Shown: piece by piece, positions 31,372-33,875 of the stretch
Layout of the letters: each line of letters begins with the position of its first letter
Position numbering within the stretch: position 1 is the stretch's first letter
DNA from: an uncultured Granulosicoccaceae bacterium
GTDB taxonomy: Bacteria; Pseudomonadota; Gammaproteobacteria; Granulosicoccales; Granulosicoccaceae
Length of the DNA stretch: 33,875 bases
Reading direction: 5' to 3'
NCBI GenBank assembly: GCA_937927895.1
Contig: CALGKA010000116.1
Coordinates: 1-33,875 of the forward strand
Made by a program: the position numbers and the translations under genes
Notes under the pieces: model-generated
What the model saw: only the letters and a program-made list of their open reading frames with translations
Databases searched by the model: none
Told to the model about the DNA's origin: nothing

Positions 31372-32012
31372 ACAAATTATTAGCTGCGTTTTTTATTCTA
31401 TGTGTAGTAAACCAGGGAGGCTTACTTGTGACTGAGGCGGGGGCTGCTGAAAAACTTGAATATACTGTTTTGCACTCGGGCGCTGGTAATATTGAGTTGC
31501 GACAGTATAAAGCGTTTATTGTTGCTGAAATTGATGTGTCGGCAGACAACGTTCGCCAAGCGGGTCGTGTGGGTTTTCGGCCACTGGCGAATTATATTTT
31601 TGGCGGCAATGTGCCTAATAAAAAAATTGCCATGACAGCCCCTGTGACCACAAAGGTGAAGGATGGACAGAAAATCGCCATGACAGCACCAGTCACCACA
31701 ATTGAAAGTGATACTGGTCAATACACGGTACAGTTTTCCATGCCGTCAAAATGGACGCTTGATACTCTGCCAAAACCTGAGAATGATCTAATAAGATTGG
31801 TTCAAATGCCCGAGCACTTGCGTTTAGCCAAGAAATACCGAGGCGAGGCAAGCATAGTAGATTTAGCTGAAGGTGAGCAATCGCTTATTGCGTACACCCG
31901 AGAAAATGATCTTACTATTGTGGGCTCTGCTATTTGGGCGGGCTATTCTGCTCCGTTTATACCTAAGTCTTTGCGTAAGTGGGAATTAATGTTCACCGTT
32001 GTGCGGCCTTAA
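31368..32012 (+). CDS. SOUL-family heme-binding protein, exported
   Basis: The 214-residue product has an N-terminal signal (MNKLLAAFFILCVVN with a second short stretch to EAGAA). The SOUL fold follows: EYTVLHSGAGNIELRQYKAF, FRPLANYIFGGN, then the family hallmark KIAMTAPVTT occurring twice (KKIAMTAPVTT and QKIAMTAPVTT), VQFSMPSKWTLDTLPKP, and a C-terminal PFIPKSLRKWELMF. SOUL/HBP proteins bind tetrapyrroles; the bacterial exported ones are poorly characterised. Its ATG lies inside the esterase stop (ATGA), so it is translationally coupled to it. A convergent hairpin follows at 32025. Confidence 0.92.
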   Translation: MNKLLAAFFILCVVNQGGLLVTEAGAAEKLEYTVLHSGAGNIELRQYKAFIVAEIDVSADNVRQAGRVGFRPLANYIFGGNVPNKKIAMTAPVTTKVKDGQKIAMTAPVTTIESDTGQYTVQFSMPSKWTLDTLPKPENDLIRLVQMPEHLRLAKKYRGEASIVDLAEGEQSLIAYTRENDLTIVGSAIWAGYSAPFIPKSLRKWELMFTVVRP

Positions 32013-32024
32013 ACGAAATATAGC

Positions 32025-32048
32025 GCGGGTATCAACTCTGATACCCGC
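32025..32048. terminator. Convergent hairpin between the SOUL and Ig-repeat genes
   Basis: A perfect 9-bp stem GCGGGTATC/GATACCCGC with a 6-base loop lies 12 bases after the SOUL stop and 19 bases beyond the minus-strand stop at 32068. T-tracts are weak on both sides (GCTATATTTCGTTT on the minus strand), so it may serve both genes at moderate strength. Confidence 0.6.
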
Positions 32049-32067
32049 TGCGGCTACATAGTAATAT

Positions 32068-33690
32068 TTAACTCGAACCACCGACTGTGTTGTACACGGT
32101 GTCAAAGGTAGACCATGGCCCACCGTTGCTGCGTTGCCAAAAGCGCAGATAGATATTGCCAGTGCTGGGTATAGGGCTAATGGTCTCTTCCCATGGATCA
32201 AACAATAGACTTTTCACACCACTGTCATAAAACTGAGCTGAATTAGGTTGTGTTCCAACGGTGATGCGCCATTCATCGAAATAAACACTACCCTGATTAA
32301 AATAAATGGTAGATGAATCACCTGTAAGTACGTAGCCTGCTGGTGGCCAGGAAATATTGGCTAATCCTTCTTGCGGTGGTGCGCTCTCTTCAGTGTTGTA
32401 GGTAGTATCGAAAGTTAACCACTGGCCGCCCGCTACACGTTGCCAGAATCGTAAAGTGACCGTTGAACCATTGCCAGGTATCGAACTCAACAATTGCTCG
32501 GGCGGGTTACCAACAAGTGATTTAACACCGCTGTCAAATACGCCCTCAGTATTAGTGTTGTTGCCTACTGTAATGCGCCATTCATCGAATGCCGCTTCAC
32601 CCGGGCTGAAGTAAATGACACTGTCATTGTTAAGAGTAGATTCCGCCGGTGGCCAGGTAATTGAAGCCAGGCCGTCCGTTGGGGGCGTGGGCGGTGGTGA
32701 GCTTGTGTCTGTTGCATACTCTACATCAAAGGTAACCCAGTCTGATCCATTGCTTCTTTGCCAAAAACGCAGGTACGCCGGGGCGCCAGTGCCGGGTATT
32801 GAGCTTAGGGCTTGTTGCCAGGGGTTTGTGTTTAGGTTTTTTATACCGCTATCGAATAGACCTTGTGCGCTGGAATCGGATCCGACCGTAATACGCCATT
32901 CGTCAAGTGTGTTAGAGCCGGGGCTGAAATAGATTATGCTCTCGGAAGTGATAGTGTTGCCAGCAGTTGGCCACGTGATAGTCACAACGCCAACAGGTGG
33001 AGCAGTGGTATTGCCCTCGGTTGCATAGGTGGTGTCAAATGTTGCCCATTGCCCACCGGTGTTTCGCTGCCAAAATCGTAGCGTCACTGGTTGGCCGTTA
33101 GCAGGTATTGAATCTAGTATTTGCTCACGAGGGTTTAGATTTGTATATTTTATGCCGCTGTCGAATAGTCCTTGTGCGTTTGAATTACTGCCGATCGTCA
33201 TGCGCCATTCGTCGAACGGCGTATCACCTTCGCTAAAGTAAATTACACTGTTGTTCGCTATCGTGTAGCCCTCTGGTGGCCATGTGATAGTGGCTAAACT
33301 TTGTTCGGGTGTGGGCGGTTGTGGCGAATCGTACTGCGAGTCTACTGCCATCTCAATTGAAACATTGTCAGCGATTCCATTAACGTCAATGTAGTATTCC
33401 GATCCGTTGTCCGTTGAGTTGGTACTGAAGTTTCTAAGTTGGCCATTTTCAAGCCACTCATGGGTAATGCGTACTGGGCTCGCCGGGCGAGGATTATCGT
33501 CTACCACGTGTGCATAAATTCGAACATAGTTGACAGCTGGTTCTCCTTCATAGCGCACATAGACAGCATCAGCCGGGGTGTTTAGAAAAATTTCTTCTTG
33601 TGCGTTGGTGTACCAGTGCGACATATCAGCGGGCATGTTGGCGTTGTGAATATTACTGAAGCCAAACGGTACATCGAGCGCGTAGTCCAT
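32068..33690 (-). CDS. Protein with four tandem Ig-like beta repeats, possibly N-terminally truncated
   Basis: The product has 540 residues from ATG 33690. An N-terminal part (about 1-130) with TPADAVYVRYEGEPAVNYV and YIDVNGIADNVSIEMAV is followed by four repeats of about 95-100 residues (from about 133). Each has xITWPPxG, IYFSxG, DEWRITVG, a YDSGxK or FDSGIK motif, SIPGxG and LRFWQR, then WxTFDTxY. These match the Ig-like wall or adhesion repeats seen in secreted proteins of marine bacteria. Pro/Thr linkers separate them. No signal peptide is present, though the content is plainly extracellular. The frame stays open for 15 codons upstream without another start, and no ribosome binding site precedes the ATG. 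It may use another secretion route or be 5' truncated. Confidence 0.75.
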   Translation of the reverse strand: MDYALDVPFGFSNIHNANMPADMSHWYTNAQEEIFLNTPADAVYVRYEGEPAVNYVRIYAHVVDDNPRPASPVRITHEWLENGQLRNFSTNSTDNGSEYYIDVNGIADNVSIEMAVDSQYDSPQPPTPEQSLATITWPPEGYTIANNSVIYFSEGDTPFDEWRMTIGSNSNAQGLFDSGIKYTNLNPREQILDSIPANGQPVTLRFWQRNTGGQWATFDTTYATEGNTTAPPVGVVTITWPTAGNTITSESIIYFSPGSNTLDEWRITVGSDSSAQGLFDSGIKNLNTNPWQQALSSIPGTGAPAYLRFWQRSNGSDWVTFDVEYATDTSSPPPTPPTDGLASITWPPAESTLNNDSVIYFSPGEAAFDEWRITVGNNTNTEGVFDSGVKSLVGNPPEQLLSSIPGNGSTVTLRFWQRVAGGQWLTFDTTYNTEESAPPQEGLANISWPPAGYVLTGDSSTIYFNQGSVYFDEWRITVGTQPNSAQFYDSGVKSLLFDPWEETISPIPSTGNIYLRFWQRSNGGPWSTFDTVYNTVGGSS

Positions 33691-33875
33691 TGTAAAAGTA
33701 GAGAATGGTGCGTATTCAGCTGGTCTGTTTGAAAACTAGTGTACTGGAACAAATAGAGTGTGCATTTGAGAGTTTGTCATTTGGTTTGCAACAAGGCGAA
33801 GCTTGCAGGCAATAGTTATTCTCTTTTCAAGAGCTTCAACGCAGTTGCGAGCCCAATGCCGAGCTCCCGAAGGGG

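Overview
The window looks like chromosome of a Gram-negative, probably marine, gammaproteobacterium. The reasons are the many lipoproteins with LSAC, VVGC or LISC lipoboxes, an OmpA-family outer-membrane protein, a DUF2796/ABC/DUF3299 zinc-type operon, secreted calcium-binding and carbohydrate-binding proteins, and a base composition a little under half GC by eye. The species cannot be named from this sequence. No rRNA, tRNA, CRISPR array, integrase or insertion sequence was seen.

Layout. (1) 1-2955, plus strand: tail of a His/Asp-rich zinc-binding protein, an ABC ATPase, an FtsX/MacB-type permease and a DUF3299 protein, forming one operon. (2) 3145-6750: a lipoprotein, then a phytanoyl-CoA-dioxygenase-like oxygenase overlapping a fused epimerase/PLP-aminotransferase. 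(3) 7098-10052: an OmpA-family protein with nine coiled-coil units, closed by a terminator, then a large lipoprotein. (4) 10160-10498, minus: two very short single-helix membrane proteins with good ribosome binding sites. (5) 10875-18520, plus: a tightly spaced seven-gene run made of an ECF-like sigma factor, a one-helix anti-sigma-like protein, a secreted M48 metallopeptidase with TPR-like repeats, two tandem caspase-like (C14) proteases and two paralogous calcium-loop lipoproteins. (6) 18853-22287, minus: a thrombospondin-type-3/CBM9 lipoprotein and a Gly-rich-linker lipoprotein, each with a readable promoter and palindromic operator. (7) 22425-23655: a decayed GH12 glucanase. (8) 23758-28582, minus: a small PilZ-like protein, a VC0807-like membrane protein, an HlyD-type fusion protein and a cellulose-synthase-like GT2. 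(9) 29086-32012: a secreted esterase overlapping a SOUL heme-binding protein. (10) 32068-33690, minus: a protein of four Ig-like repeats.

The best candidate for an undescribed system is region 5. A sigma/anti-sigma pair opens a run of exported proteases and surface lipoproteins. This suggests an envelope-sensing circuit whose output is a periplasmic or membrane-anchored protease set: the M48 peptidase with HExxH and the two orthocaspases with intact His/Cys dyads. The mechanism is inference; the gene order, spacing and catalytic motifs are visible in the sequence.

A second regulatory signal is the palindrome TGTCATGACA. It overlaps the -10 element in the same geometry in front of the oxygenase gene (3.9 kb) and the TSP3/CBM9 lipoprotein gene (20.8 kb), which suggests one shared regulator.
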